Below are positions 25,193 through 33,836 of a DNA stretch of 64,000 nucleotides, piece after piece (within the stretch, counting starts at the first letter, position 1; each line of letters starts with the position of its first letter). The notes below the pieces were generated by a model that worked only from the letters and a program-made list of their open reading frames with translations, was not told the origin of the DNA and searched no databases. The translations under genes and the position numbers were made by a program. This DNA comes from DATHWB01 sp035544575 (lineage in GTDB: Bacteria > Actinomycetota > Acidimicrobiia > Spongiisociales > ZC4RG35): the NCBI GenBank assembly GCA_035544575.1, contig DATKEC010000117.1, forward strand, positions 11,898 to 75,897. Direction: 5' to 3'.

Positions 25193-26359
25193 TCGAGACG
25201 GCATCAGTCCGTAGTGGTAGAAGTCAACCCGGGAAGCGCCTGCAGCTCGGGCAACCCGAACCTTGTCCATCAGGCTGGCCGCGCTGACAGTGTCCGGCCA
25301 CATCGGGCGCAAGCCCACGCCGAACTCGACATCATCGATCTCGTCGAGATATCCCGCGATGAGGTGCCGGAGGTCTTCGGCCTCGGCGACATACCCGAGG
25401 ATCTCGAAATCGTCGACGAGCGATGCAACCCGGGAGAGGTCGACGCCGAGCACCCACGCCTCCATCGGTGAGTCGCTGCTCCGCGTCGATCCACCCTTGG
25501 CCGACCCGCCGTGGGCGCTGTAGGTGAAACGAACACCAGCCGCCCTGGCAGTGTCTGCGACCTCGTCGACCAGAGTCGACACCGTTTCGAGGCGAGCCGC
25601 GACGAAACCGACGAGCTCTTCGCCGATCACGTCGACGAGCGCCTCCTGCGTCAGTGGGTCGTGCCCGCCGGTTCCCACCTCGAAGACCCCGTCGAGGTAC
25701 CGGGCCACGTTTGCCTGCAACTGGTCGCCGTCCACGCCGTGGCGCCCGGCCGCTTGGCGGCACGACTCGCAGAAGCAGAGGCCGAGCAGGAAACGGGCGA
25801 CAGGCCCCATGTCGACGAATGTGCGCTCGTGGTGATATCCGTGGTCGATGGTCCTGAAGTGAAGGGCTTCGGCGAAAATCGAGCTGACGGGATAGCGGCA
25901 TATGTCTCCCGTGAGCGCCACCGCGTAGCGGCGGACCTCTTGGTTCGCCGGACAGAGATCTGTGAGGTATCGGTCACCGTACGCGTTCCGCGGAGCACAC
26001 TCGGGGTGCGCTGTCGCGAGCCGCGAATTGTGCAGGTAGACGGTCCAGGCTCGCGTTGTCATGCCCCGAACGTCAGCAGCCCCGCACAGCATCGCCAGCA
26101 CGTCCTGTTCGCGCTGCAGCGAGTCCTCCACCGGTACGAGTTTGCCGTACCGAGCAGGCTCCGGCCGGAAGAGGACCGTCCCGCCGTCGTGGAAATACAC
26201 CTTGCGCACCGGGTTGTGGGGGAGGACGTCTCTGGCGTTGTGGTAGGCCGTGGCGAGAGACACCCCCCTCGCCCCTGACCTGTCACGGATCTCGTCCAGC
26301 GCACCGGCAAAACCGGTGTCGACCAGGTCGACCGCGAAGACGAACAAGGATGCGTCCAC
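25157..26359 (-). CDS. Unrecognised conserved-looking protein with a CFCESC motif (possible TIM-barrel glycosidase-like)
   Basis: A 400-residue soluble protein that I cannot assign. Alternating hydrophobic strands and helices, conserved-looking acidic and aromatic residues (HDGGTVLFRPEPARYGK, SSIFAEALHF, DFYHYGL) and a LCFCESCR motif resemble distant barrel glycosidase-like families; this is a weak structural impression. I prefer GTG at 26359, preceded by GGGAGG 5 nt away, over the longer frame to 26395. It is divergent from the PLP enzyme at 26461 across an operator, and its 3' end overlaps the D-aminoacylase-like gene by 36 bp in the opposite direction. Operon context suggests a role with D-amino-acid conjugates. 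Confidence 0.75.
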   Translation of the reverse strand: MDASLFVFAVDLVDTGFAGALDEIRDRSGARGVSLATAYHNARDVLPHNPVRKVYFHDGGTVLFRPEPARYGKLVPVEDSLQREQDVLAMLCGAADVRGMTTRAWTVYLHNSRLATAHPECAPRNAYGDRYLTDLCPANQEVRRYAVALTGDICRYPVSSIFAEALHFRTIDHGYHHERTFVDMGPVARFLLGLCFCESCRQAAGRHGVDGDQLQANVARYLDGVFEVGTGGHDPLTQEALVDVIGEELVGFVAARLETVSTLVDEVADTARAAGVRFTYSAHGGSAKGGSTRSSDSPMEAWVLGVDLSRVASLVDDFEILGYVAEAEDLRHLIAGYLDEIDDVEFGVGLRPMWPDTVSAASLMDKVRVARAAGASRVDFYHYGLMPSRSLDWIGSALSG

Positions 26360-26413
26360 CCGTACCTCCCATCCTGCGAACCGGGCTTGGCGCACGCTAA
26401 CGCCCGCCGGATC

Positions 26414-26425
26414 GGATACGATTCC
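26414..26425. promoter_or_regulatory. CG-centred LacI-type operator (GGATACGATTCC)
   Basis: GGATACGATTCC centred at 26419/26420 between the divergent unrecognised gene and the PLP enzyme, 36 bp before the latter's ATG. The same 12-mer occurs at 36469-36480. Confidence 0.7.
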
Positions 26426-26460
26426 GGCGTGCCGAGTCCTCCCTCACCGTCGACCGGTCG

Positions 26461-27732
26461 ATGACGCGGCTGACCCACCGCGCCGAGATCGCAGGACGTC
26501 CGCTCACTGTCCTCGACAAGGGAATACCCGCGGCTCCGCCCGGCGCCACCATCGGATCGATCGGCGAACTCGGTTGGAGCGTGCCCGATCTCCTTCCACC
26601 TGTGGCGGTGCTCCGGGAGTCTGCACTCGAGCACAACATCGAGATGATGGCCGGGTATTGCCAGGAGCACGGGTTCCACCTGGCTCCGCACGCCAAGACG
26701 ACGATGGCGCCCGCTCTCGTCGACCGGCAGCTCGCACATGGCGCTTGGGGGATGACCGTGGGAACGGCTTTCCAGGCACGCGTTCTGGCCGGGCTGGGAG
26801 TCCACAGGATCATCATTGCTCACCAGGTCCATGACCGCGTCGGGATCGCGGAACTCGCGCGGTTGCTCGTGGAACACCCCGACCTCGAGATCCACGTGCT
26901 GGCCGACTCGTTGCAGGGTGTTGCGCTGATGGACGCCGCTCTCGCCGCCCTCGAACCTCACAGGCCGTTACACGTCCTCGTCGAATTGGGGATGACCGGT
27001 GGTCGAACCGGCGCGCGAACGGTCGAAGGGGCTCTCGATGTCGCCCGCGCGGTCAGCCGTGCCCCCACGCTCCGGTTCGCGGGCGTCGAGGGCTACGAGG
27101 GCCTGGCCGAGCGCGGCGAGCTCGACAGCACGCTGCGGGCCGTCGACCGCTTCCTCGACGAGATGGTCGGGCTCACCGAAGCCGTCGAACGCGAGCGACT
27201 GGCCGACGGAGCGATCATCCTCTCGGCCGGTGGAAGCGCGTACTTCGACCGCGTGGTCGACCGGTTCGGGACGATCGGTCCGGGCGTGGTCAAGATCCTC
27301 CGGTCCGGCTGTTACGTCACCCACGACCACAGCAAGTATCGGCGCTTGTCACCGCTCGACGGACGATCGACATCTTCACCCAGGTTGCGGCCGGCGCTCG
27401 AGGTGTGGTGCGCCGTCGTCTCGCGGCCCGAACGCGATCTCATCGTCGTGAACGGAGGACGGCGGGACATGTCCTTCGATGCCGGGTTGCCGTTGGCATT
27501 CGCACTGTGGCACGGCGATGCAGGTGCGGTGGACCTCGAAGAGTGGTGGCCGGTGGAGCGAATGATGGATCAACACGCGATGCTTCGGATCCCGGCACAC
27601 GCCGAAGTTGGGCCGGGCGATCTGATCGCGCTCGGCATCTCCCATCCATGCACCACCTTCGACAAGTGGCGGGTGATGCCGGTAGTCGACGACCGGCATC
27701 AGGTCGTCGACGCCGTCGTCACCCACTTCTGA
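26461..27732 (+). CDS. D-serine dehydratase-like / D-threonine aldolase-like PLP enzyme (fold type III)
   Basis: A 423-residue enzyme of the alanine-racemase fold. The N-terminal PLP barrel has Lys79 in HAKTTMAP. The C-terminal D-serine-dehydratase-like domain has the probable zinc ligands His395 and Cys397 (SHPCTTFDKW) plus His372 (MDQHAML). Relatives eliminate or cleave D-3-hydroxy amino acids such as D-serine and D-threonine. Placed next to an N-acyl-D-amino-acid deacylase, it is a logical second step, turning the freed D-amino acid into a 2-oxo acid or aldehyde plus glycine (inference). It is first in a three-gene operon. Confidence 0.88.
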   Translation: MTRLTHRAEIAGRPLTVLDKGIPAAPPGATIGSIGELGWSVPDLLPPVAVLRESALEHNIEMMAGYCQEHGFHLAPHAKTTMAPALVDRQLAHGAWGMTVGTAFQARVLAGLGVHRIIIAHQVHDRVGIAELARLLVEHPDLEIHVLADSLQGVALMDAALAALEPHRPLHVLVELGMTGGRTGARTVEGALDVARAVSRAPTLRFAGVEGYEGLAERGELDSTLRAVDRFLDEMVGLTEAVERERLADGAIILSAGGSAYFDRVVDRFGTIGPGVVKILRSGCYVTHDHSKYRRLSPLDGRSTSSPRLRPALEVWCAVVSRPERDLIVVNGGRRDMSFDAGLPLAFALWHGDAGAVDLEEWWPVERMMDQHAMLRIPAHAEVGPGDLIALGISHPCTTFDKWRVMPVVDDRHQVVDAVVTHF

Positions 27733-27746
27733 GAGGACGCAGATCC

Positions 27747-28676
27747 ATGAGCGAACGATCCACCCGCCCCAGGACGAAGGTGCTCGTCACCGGGGCGGGC
27801 GGCTATATGGCGGCCCGACTGCTCCCGGAACTCGCCCGTGACTACGACCTCCGCCTCGTCGACGTGCGCGACGTGACCGCGGAGTACGACATCGCCGACG
27901 TCCACACCGCCGACCTCGCCTCACCGAACCGCGACGGGTACGGCCACCTCTTTGCAGATGTCGAAGTCGTCGTGCATCTCGGATACATCCGATCCAGCCC
28001 CAGAGGCGTCTACGACCAGACCATCCCCCATATCGATCGGTTCGAGGCCGAGATGGCGAACGTGCAGATGGCATACAACGTCTACCGGGTCGCGCTCGAC
28101 GCAGGTGTGCGGAGGGTCGTCGTGGCGAGTTCGAACCATGCCGCCGATTGGTATGAGCATGCACTCGTCCACTCAGGCCGCCGTGAGAATGTCACACCCT
28201 CCGATTTGCCGCTCTCAGACAACTTCTACGGGTGGTCGAAGGCTGCCTACGAACTCATGGCATTCCCGTTCGCTTGTGGCACCTTCGGCCGTTCACTGGA
28301 AGTGGTGCTCCTCCGCATCGGTGCCCCGAGGGACGTGGACGCAGCGGATCACATCGGCCGGGAGACGGGTACGCAACCGAGCATCCCGGGCGGCGTGGCG
28401 GGATTGAAACGCGACCTGGGCGCCTACCTGAGCCGAGCAGACGGAGTGCAGCTGTTCACGCGGGCGATCGAGACCGAGGACATCCGCGACGAGCATGGCG
28501 TGCCATGGCTCATCGCGTACGGGATCAGCGACAACACACGCGCCTTTTGGTCCTTGGAGACAGCGAAACGAGTGCTGGGCTACGAGCCACAGGACGACGG
28601 GGACATCAGGTTCGCGGATCAGGTAGGGCGATGGATCACCAACCCCGGCGATCCACGGCCGGGAAAGCTCGGATGA
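27747..28676 (+). CDS. NAD-dependent epimerase/dehydratase family protein (extended SDR)
   Basis: A 309-residue extended SDR. The nucleotide-binding motif is VTGAGGYMA, a variant of GxxGxxG, with an acidic residue after strand 2 (LVDVRD). The active site includes Ser in VASSNHAAD and the YGWSK motif, giving the Tyr-Lys pair. Similar proteins are uronate dehydrogenases or sugar epimerases; SSNHA and the short length favour the uronate-dehydrogenase-like group (moderate confidence). ATG 27747 follows GAGAGGA. It lies 14 bp after the PLP enzyme and 13 bp before the maleate-isomerase-like gene. Confidence 0.87.
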   Translation: MSERSTRPRTKVLVTGAGGYMAARLLPELARDYDLRLVDVRDVTAEYDIADVHTADLASPNRDGYGHLFADVEVVVHLGYIRSSPRGVYDQTIPHIDRFEAEMANVQMAYNVYRVALDAGVRRVVVASSNHAADWYEHALVHSGRRENVTPSDLPLSDNFYGWSKAAYELMAFPFACGTFGRSLEVVLLRIGAPRDVDAADHIGRETGTQPSIPGGVAGLKRDLGAYLSRADGVQLFTRAIETEDIRDEHGVPWLIAYGISDNTRAFWSLETAKRVLGYEPQDDGDIRFADQVGRWITNPGDPRPGKLG

Positions 28677-28689
28677 CCAAGGAGCATCG

Positions 28690-29436
28690 ATGACCGACAC
28701 CACAGCCTCGATCGGAATGATCCTCCCGTTCGACTCCGCGCTCGATCGGGAGTTCTGGCAATACGTTCCCGACGGCGTCGACCTGTTCATGACACGGACG
28801 CCCCACGTCGCCGGGCCGCTCGGCGTCCCTCTGATAGCCGCAGTTTCCGAACCTGCAGCGATCCTTTCCGCCGCCGCCGACATGGCCGTAGCCCTCGATC
28901 CCGACGTGGTCGTCTACGCGTGCACGTCGGGGAGCTTCATCCGAGGACTCGACGCGTGCCGCCAACTCCGCGCAGACATCGAAGCGGCCGGGTGTCGCCG
29001 GGGTGGATCCACCAGCGAGTTCTTGCTCGACGCGCTCGAGGTGTTGGGGGCGGGCAGGGTGGCGGTCGCAGCCCCATATGACGACGAGATGACCGGCCTC
29101 CTCCTCGACTTCCTCAAGGAAGCGGGGCACGACCCGGTCTCGTGTGCGAACCTGGGGATGACCGGCGACCCCAAGTCAGTCGATTCCCAGGGGGTTCTCG
29201 AACTGGCACGGGCGGCGGACTCCCCGTCCGCGGAGGCTCTGATCCTCAGCTGCACCAATCTCCGCACGTTCGAACTCGTACCCATGCTCGAGTCGGAATT
29301 GGGTAAGCCCGTTGTGACGTCCAACCAGGTTTCGATTTGGGGTGCCCTCGTCCATGTCGGTGCTCCGATGCCCGCGATCGATCATGCCCTGTTCAAGCGA
29401 GTCTTGGCACAACGTTCGCCGTCACCTACCCGGTAG
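28690..29436 (+). CDS. Maleate cis-trans isomerase / Asp-Glu racemase superfamily protein
   Basis: A 248-residue protein with the two catalytic cysteines of the maleate isomerase and arylmalonate decarboxylase group, Cys78 (YACTSGS) and Cys188 (LSCTNLRT), in a duplicated half-barrel arrangement. Relatives isomerise maleate, racemise or decarboxylate malonates or hydantoin-type acids. AAGGAGC precedes the ATG. It is last of the operon with the D-serine-dehydratase-like enzyme and the SDR, so a cis-dicarboxylate or racemisable acid is probably an intermediate (inference). It converges on the gamma-glutamyltransferase gene with a 6-bp gap. Confidence 0.87.
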   Translation: MTDTTASIGMILPFDSALDREFWQYVPDGVDLFMTRTPHVAGPLGVPLIAAVSEPAAILSAAADMAVALDPDVVVYACTSGSFIRGLDACRQLRADIEAAGCRRGGSTSEFLLDALEVLGAGRVAVAAPYDDEMTGLLLDFLKEAGHDPVSCANLGMTGDPKSVDSQGVLELARAADSPSAEALILSCTNLRTFELVPMLESELGKPVVTSNQVSIWGALVHVGAPMPAIDHALFKRVLAQRSPSPTR

Positions 29437-29442
29437 GCGTGA

Positions 29443-31029
29443 TCACCAGGCCGCGACGAGTCCATCCCGACGGGAGTCACTGCCGCCGGTGACAACGCCA
29501 GACGCGGCGACCGTCAAGAGCTGCCCGCCGCCGAAAAGGCGTGCCTCGTCGGACGATGCCAGCTCGACGGTGTGACCCATGCGCTCGAGGGCAACGGCCG
29601 TCTCGGCCGCACCGGCCTCCAACCGGACTCGGTCCCCTTCGACATCGACACTGAACCGCGGAGCGTCGAGCGCCGCCTGCGGGGCCAACTCCTCGTCGAC
29701 CAGACGCGAGAGCACCTGGATGTGCGCCTGGGCCTGTTGGAAGCCGCCCACGACGCCGAACACGGCCCACAGTCGGCCATCACTCAGCGCCATTGCGGGA
29801 ATGATGGTGTGGAACGGCCGCGCACGCCCACGGAGAGCGGAAGGATGATGAGGATTCATCGAAAACAAGGATCCGCGGTTGTGCAGGATCACGCCGGTCC
29901 CCGGTACGACTAGCCCGGAACCGAAACCATGGAACAGACTGCTGATCATCGAGGCGCCGTTGCCGTGTTCGTCGACAACGGCAACGTAGGCAGTGTCCCG
30001 GGGCGCTCCGAAGGGCACGGTCGGCACCGGAACGACGGCCCGAGCGGGATCGATGCCCGACCGGACATCCCGAATCCGATCAGGGTCGAGGCATGCGAGG
30101 GCTGCCTCGCGACCGTCGTCCGCCCCCAAGAAGGCGAACGCATCGCTGAGTCCGAGCTTCGTCGCTTCGACGACGAGGTGCGTCCACTCGGGACTGCCGA
30201 CAACTCCGAACGGATCGAATCCGTCCAGAATCGCGGCAGCGACAAGTGCGGCTATCCCCTGGCCGTTCGGTGGGCATTCCATCAACTCGATATGCCGGTA
30301 GCTGGTTGAGATCGGGTCTGTCCACTCGCCCCTGTGTTCGCGCAGATCATCGTGGGTCAACCAACCCCCGAGGCTCGACGAGTACTCGATGATCCGGTCG
30401 GCAAGGTCGCCCATGTACACAACGTCGGGCCCACCGGATGCGATGGCCTCGAGCGTGGAGGCCAGTTGCGGCAATCGAGCGATCTCACCCGCACGGGGTG
30501 CCCGCCCCCCTATGAGAAGCCCGGACGCCGGCTCAGGAGAGACCAGCGTCGCTGCGCCCCGCTCCCAACTCGCCGCCACTTCCGTTGGGACCGGAAAGCC
30601 CCGCGTGGCCAGGTCGATCGCCGGCGCCAGTGCGGCGTCGAGGGTGATCGTCCCGCGAGCGGCCAGGATCTCGGCCCACGCGTTCACCGCCCCGGGAACC
30701 GTCACCGACAGCACTCCGTCTCGGCCGCTGACCGGCACGGACTGATGGCCCCGCGCGTGGAGGGCATCCAGCGAGGCCGCGCGCGCCGAGCGCCCGCTCC
30801 CGTCGAAGACATGGGCTTGTCGATCCGAGGCCGACCACAGCATGGCGAACAGGTCCCCGCCGATTCCCGACATCATCGGTTCGACGACACCCAGCGCGGC
30901 CGTGGCAGCGACGGCTGCATCCACGGCGTTGCCGCCCGACTGGAGAATCCGCAATCCCACCTGCGCCGCCTGCGGGCTGCTGGTGGCGACTGCGCCCCGC
31001 GCCGACGACACAGACGAACGCCCCCTCAT
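29443..31029 (-). CDS. Gamma-glutamyltransferase family (YwrD-like) Ntn hydrolase
   Basis: A 528-residue Ntn-hydrolase precursor. The autocleavage nucleophile is the Thr of PRDTAYVAVVDEHGNG (Thr346 from this start), dividing a large N-terminal chain (GGNAVDAAVAA, GGDLFAMLW) from the C-terminal chain (FHGFGSGLVVPGTG). No signal peptide is visible, so a cytoplasmic YwrD-like or cephalosporin-acylase-like amidase is more likely than a secreted glutathione-degrading enzyme. I prefer ATG 31029 (MRGRSSVSSARG) because homologues begin about 12 residues before VATSS; an ATG at 31089 adds 20 unconvincing residues. It would cleave a gamma-glutamyl or other acyl amide. It is last gene of the run from 34796. 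Confidence 0.87.
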   Translation of the reverse strand: MRGRSSVSSARGAVATSSPQAAQVGLRILQSGGNAVDAAVAATAALGVVEPMMSGIGGDLFAMLWSASDRQAHVFDGSGRSARAASLDALHARGHQSVPVSGRDGVLSVTVPGAVNAWAEILAARGTITLDAALAPAIDLATRGFPVPTEVAASWERGAATLVSPEPASGLLIGGRAPRAGEIARLPQLASTLEAIASGGPDVVYMGDLADRIIEYSSSLGGWLTHDDLREHRGEWTDPISTSYRHIELMECPPNGQGIAALVAAAILDGFDPFGVVGSPEWTHLVVEATKLGLSDAFAFLGADDGREAALACLDPDRIRDVRSGIDPARAVVPVPTVPFGAPRDTAYVAVVDEHGNGASMISSLFHGFGSGLVVPGTGVILHNRGSLFSMNPHHPSALRGRARPFHTIIPAMALSDGRLWAVFGVVGGFQQAQAHIQVLSRLVDEELAPQAALDAPRFSVDVEGDRVRLEAGAAETAVALERMGHTVELASSDEARLFGGGQLLTVAASGVVTGGSDSRRDGLVAAW

Positions 31030-31116
31030 CCCACCCGCCGGCAACCCGCTCCACCGCCGCCAAGCGCATCCAGACGATGCGACAGCCATCCCCGAGTAGC
31101 GAGCCGGTTCACGCGA

Positions 31117-32088
31117 CTAGAACCAGGCGGCCTTGTCGACCACGTTGAGGAGCGGTTCTCCCGCACCGAACCGTGAGGCGTTGTCGGCGAGCACGGCGAA
31201 CCGTCGCTCGTCGACGTACGGCCCAGCAACGGCGACGTGCGGCGTGAGGAGCACATTGGACATGGCCCACAACGGATGTTCCGTCGGCAGGGGTTCCTCC
31301 TCGAATACGTCGAGCCCGGCACCGGCGATCTCTCCCCGCTCGAGCGCCGAGACCAGATCGTCCAGTCGCACTGTCATGCCTCTACCGATGTTCACGAGAT
31401 GGGCTGTCGACTTCATCATCGAGAGCCGGCGAGCATTGAACATGCCTTCCGTCTCCGGGGTGTGGGGCACGGTCAGTACGACAAAGTCTGCCTCGGGGAT
31501 CAGACGATCGAGCTCGGCCGGCGGCGCCACCTCGTCAACCACGGGTGATCCATCTGTCACTCGGGCGTCGGTGGCGATCACTCTCGATCCGAACGTCTTC
31601 ATCATTCTGGCGATCTCCGACCCGATGCCGCCGAGGCCCACCACCAGCACCGTCGCCTCGGGCAAATGCACGACACCCTCGGCAGTCCGAATGGGATCCC
31701 ATCTCCCTCGAGCCTGTTCGAGGACGTAGCGTGGGAACCCTCGTGCCAGCGCCAGCACCATCGCCACCGCATGAGTGGCGACATGGTCGTTGTAGATCCC
31801 GCGGAAGTTCGTGACGACCACGGGGTGGGCCACCAGCGCATCGAAGAAGAAGCCGGCAGGCGGTGCGGCGGCCGGAGCCTGCAGCCAGCTCAGCCGCCTC
31901 GCCGCTTCGAGCTGAGCCCTCGACAAGGTGCCATAGGCAGCTTCGGCGTCGGCCAGCGCGGCGATCGCCTCCGCGTCGGACTCGGCTACCACGACCGACA
32001 CTTCGGGCAGCCCTTCGCTGATCTGTTCCGCCCACCGACGGGTCAGCTCGTCCTGCGGCGGAAGCATGACCAGCCGGTAGCCGCTCAC
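31117..32088 (-). CDS. D-isomer-specific 2-hydroxyacid dehydrogenase (copy 1)
   Basis: A 323-residue NAD(P)-dependent dehydrogenase with the Rossmann motif VGLGGIGSE, catalytic Arg in NIGRGMTVR, Glu in FEEEPLP and His in LTPHVAVAG. It interconverts a D-2-hydroxy acid and a 2-oxo acid. The GTG start overlaps the stop of the lactonase upstream (GTGA), suggesting the hydroxy acid released by lactone opening is the substrate (inference). It is about 87 bp upstream of the gamma-glutamyltransferase gene. It is a distant paralogue of the enzyme at 33837. Confidence 0.92.
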   Translation of the reverse strand: MSGYRLVMLPPQDELTRRWAEQISEGLPEVSVVVAESDAEAIAALADAEAAYGTLSRAQLEAARRLSWLQAPAAAPPAGFFFDALVAHPVVVTNFRGIYNDHVATHAVAMVLALARGFPRYVLEQARGRWDPIRTAEGVVHLPEATVLVVGLGGIGSEIARMMKTFGSRVIATDARVTDGSPVVDEVAPPAELDRLIPEADFVVLTVPHTPETEGMFNARRLSMMKSTAHLVNIGRGMTVRLDDLVSALERGEIAGAGLDVFEEEPLPTEHPLWAMSNVLLTPHVAVAGPYVDERRFAVLADNASRFGAGEPLLNVVDKAAWF

Positions 32089-33002
32089 GACGGAAAGCTG
32101 AACAGCTGTCGCGGATTTTCGATGGTCATCGCGTCGATGTCCTCTCCGCTCAGCCCGCGGTCGCGTAGCAGTGGAAGGAAGCCGGTGATCACGTGGTCGT
32201 ATCCCTGTCCTCCGTAGGCACGCAGGGCTCCGCGTTTGCCGACGTCGGTCGACAGGAGGATGCGGTCACGGTGGCCTCGTCCGATGAGTTCAACGATCGC
32301 ATCGGCTCTCTGCTCGTCGGATTGTTTGTCCAGTTGACCGATGGCGTCATACGCGATCCACACACCGAAACGGACGAGCTCCTCGTGGTAGTCCACATCG
32401 GGCGTCGTGTCGACGTGACCGATGACGAGCTTGTCGAGGTCTGCGCCAGCGTCGGCGAACGCCCGCGCCTGCTCCATGCCGATGCGCGTGAACAGGGCGT
32501 GAGTGGAGATCGGGACTTGGGTCTCCCGCTGGGCCGCGGCGCACGCTCGGATGACGCGTGCCTCCGCCGGCGAGATCGCCCGATGGTGGGTTCCGATCTC
32601 CCCGATGATCCCGGCGACCACATCCGTACCTGCGAAGCCCTCGGTGAGGTCGCTCACAAGCAGGCGGACGATCTCCGTCTCACTCATGTCCGCTAGCCAA
32701 GGCGGATGAAACCGCTCCCAATAGAACCCGGTACCGGCAACGATGTTCACCCCGGCATCTGCCGCCACCTCCCGAAGAAGCTCGGGGTCGCCGTTCAGCC
32801 CGTGAACGGTCTGATCCACGATCGTCCGCCCGCCCTTCTCTCGGTAGACGGCGAGTTCGTCACGCGCCACCTGGGCATCGCTCAGGATCATGTGCGAGTT
32901 GAGCGTGATGTCGTAGAGGTCGTGGAACACGTGCTCGTGCGGCAGCGTGAAGCCCAATTCAGCGGGAGCGATCTCCCCCAACACCGTTTGTACGTTTCTC
33001 AC
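32085..33002 (-). CDS. Phosphotriesterase-family lactonase-like hydrolase (copy 1)
   Basis: A 305-residue metal-dependent barrel hydrolase. Metal ligands are His22 and His24 (LPHEHVF), bridging Glu135 (IIGEIG), His168 (STHAL), His196 (IGHVDTT) and Asp253 (LSTDVG). Glu replaces the carboxylated Lys of classic phosphotriesterase, as occurs in several lactonase-like relatives, so activity should be intact. Most such enzymes open lactones. It is translationally coupled to the hydroxyacid dehydrogenase downstream. A second, quite different copy lies at 45698. Confidence 0.9.
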   Translation of the reverse strand: MRNVQTVLGEIAPAELGFTLPHEHVFHDLYDITLNSHMILSDAQVARDELAVYREKGGRTIVDQTVHGLNGDPELLREVAADAGVNIVAGTGFYWERFHPPWLADMSETEIVRLLVSDLTEGFAGTDVVAGIIGEIGTHHRAISPAEARVIRACAAAQRETQVPISTHALFTRIGMEQARAFADAGADLDKLVIGHVDTTPDVDYHEELVRFGVWIAYDAIGQLDKQSDEQRADAIVELIGRGHRDRILLSTDVGKRGALRAYGGQGYDHVITGFLPLLRDRGLSGEDIDAMTIENPRQLFSFPS

Positions 33003-33035
33003 CAGCTAGCCCCTCCTCTGGGGTCGAGTCCTCGG

Positions 33036-33812
33036 TCAGTACATGACCGACGCACCACTCACATTGATCGTCGCTCCGCTGATGAAACTGGCGTGACGGG
33101 AGGCGAGAAACACCACGACAGCAGCCACCTCCTCGGGCTGACCGATCCGCCCCAGCGGACAGGCCTGGATCCCCGCCTCCACCATCTCGGCGGGGTTGTC
33201 GACGTGCTGCATCGGCGTGTCGATCTGTCCGGGCGACACGGTGTTCACGAGGATGCCGTGCGGGCCGAAATGCTTGGCGAATCCCCTCGCCATCGAGACC
33301 ACGCCTCCTTTGGAAGCAACGTAGGCGTGACTACCGGAGGCGGGTCCGGTCAGCCACGCGCCGGACGTGAAGTTGATGATTCGTCCGCCGTCGCCGGCCT
33401 CCACCATCGCGTTCCCGACCGCCCGGTTCAGGAAGAAGCCCGACTTGAGGTTGACATCGAGTTGCAGGTCCCAATCATCCTCCGTCACGTCGTCCACGGG
33501 CTGGCGGCGTAGGACGGCTGCGACATGGGCGAGCGTCCACAACGACCCAACCGCGTCTTTCGCCTGCTCGACGAGATGCGGTATCGCCCCGATGTCGCGC
33601 AGGTCGAATCCGATGGCTACATGCCGATCGGGCGTGCCGATCTCGGCAATCGTCTGACGGACGCCTTGCTCGTCGCGATCGACCGCCACCACCCGCGCTC
33701 CGGCGCCAGCCATCGCCTTCGCCGTCGCTCGGCCGATCCCGCTGGCCGCTCCCGTGACGATCACCCCACGGTCATCGAGACCCGCGCCGAGATTCCATCC
33801 ACTGTCCGTCAT
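33036..33812 (-). CDS. Short-chain dehydrogenase/reductase
   Basis: A 258-residue classical SDR with VTGAASGIG (cofactor), the Asp of VVAVDRDEQ pointing to NAD, a substrate-side Ser in NFTSGAW and the YVASK catalytic Tyr-Lys pair. The C-terminus ends in the usual cofactor-side loop NTVSPGQIDTPM. It lies 33 bp upstream of the lactonase and 24 bp after the hydroxyacid dehydrogenase, so it would oxidise a hydroxyl of the same compound, perhaps to a lactone (inference). Confidence 0.92.
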   Translation of the reverse strand: MTDSGWNLGAGLDDRGVIVTGAASGIGRATAKAMAGAGARVVAVDRDEQGVRQTIAEIGTPDRHVAIGFDLRDIGAIPHLVEQAKDAVGSLWTLAHVAAVLRRQPVDDVTEDDWDLQLDVNLKSGFFLNRAVGNAMVEAGDGGRIINFTSGAWLTGPASGSHAYVASKGGVVSMARGFAKHFGPHGILVNTVSPGQIDTPMQHVDNPAEMVEAGIQACPLGRIGQPEEVAAVVVFLASRHASFISGATINVSGASVMY

Positions 33813-33836
33813 GCATTTCCCTCCTGAGCCCGGCGA

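Noticed and set aside
32085..33002. Missing carboxylated Lys in the phosphotriesterase-like enzyme read as loss of activity
   Set aside because: Glu at this position bridges the metals in known relatives, and all other ligands are present.
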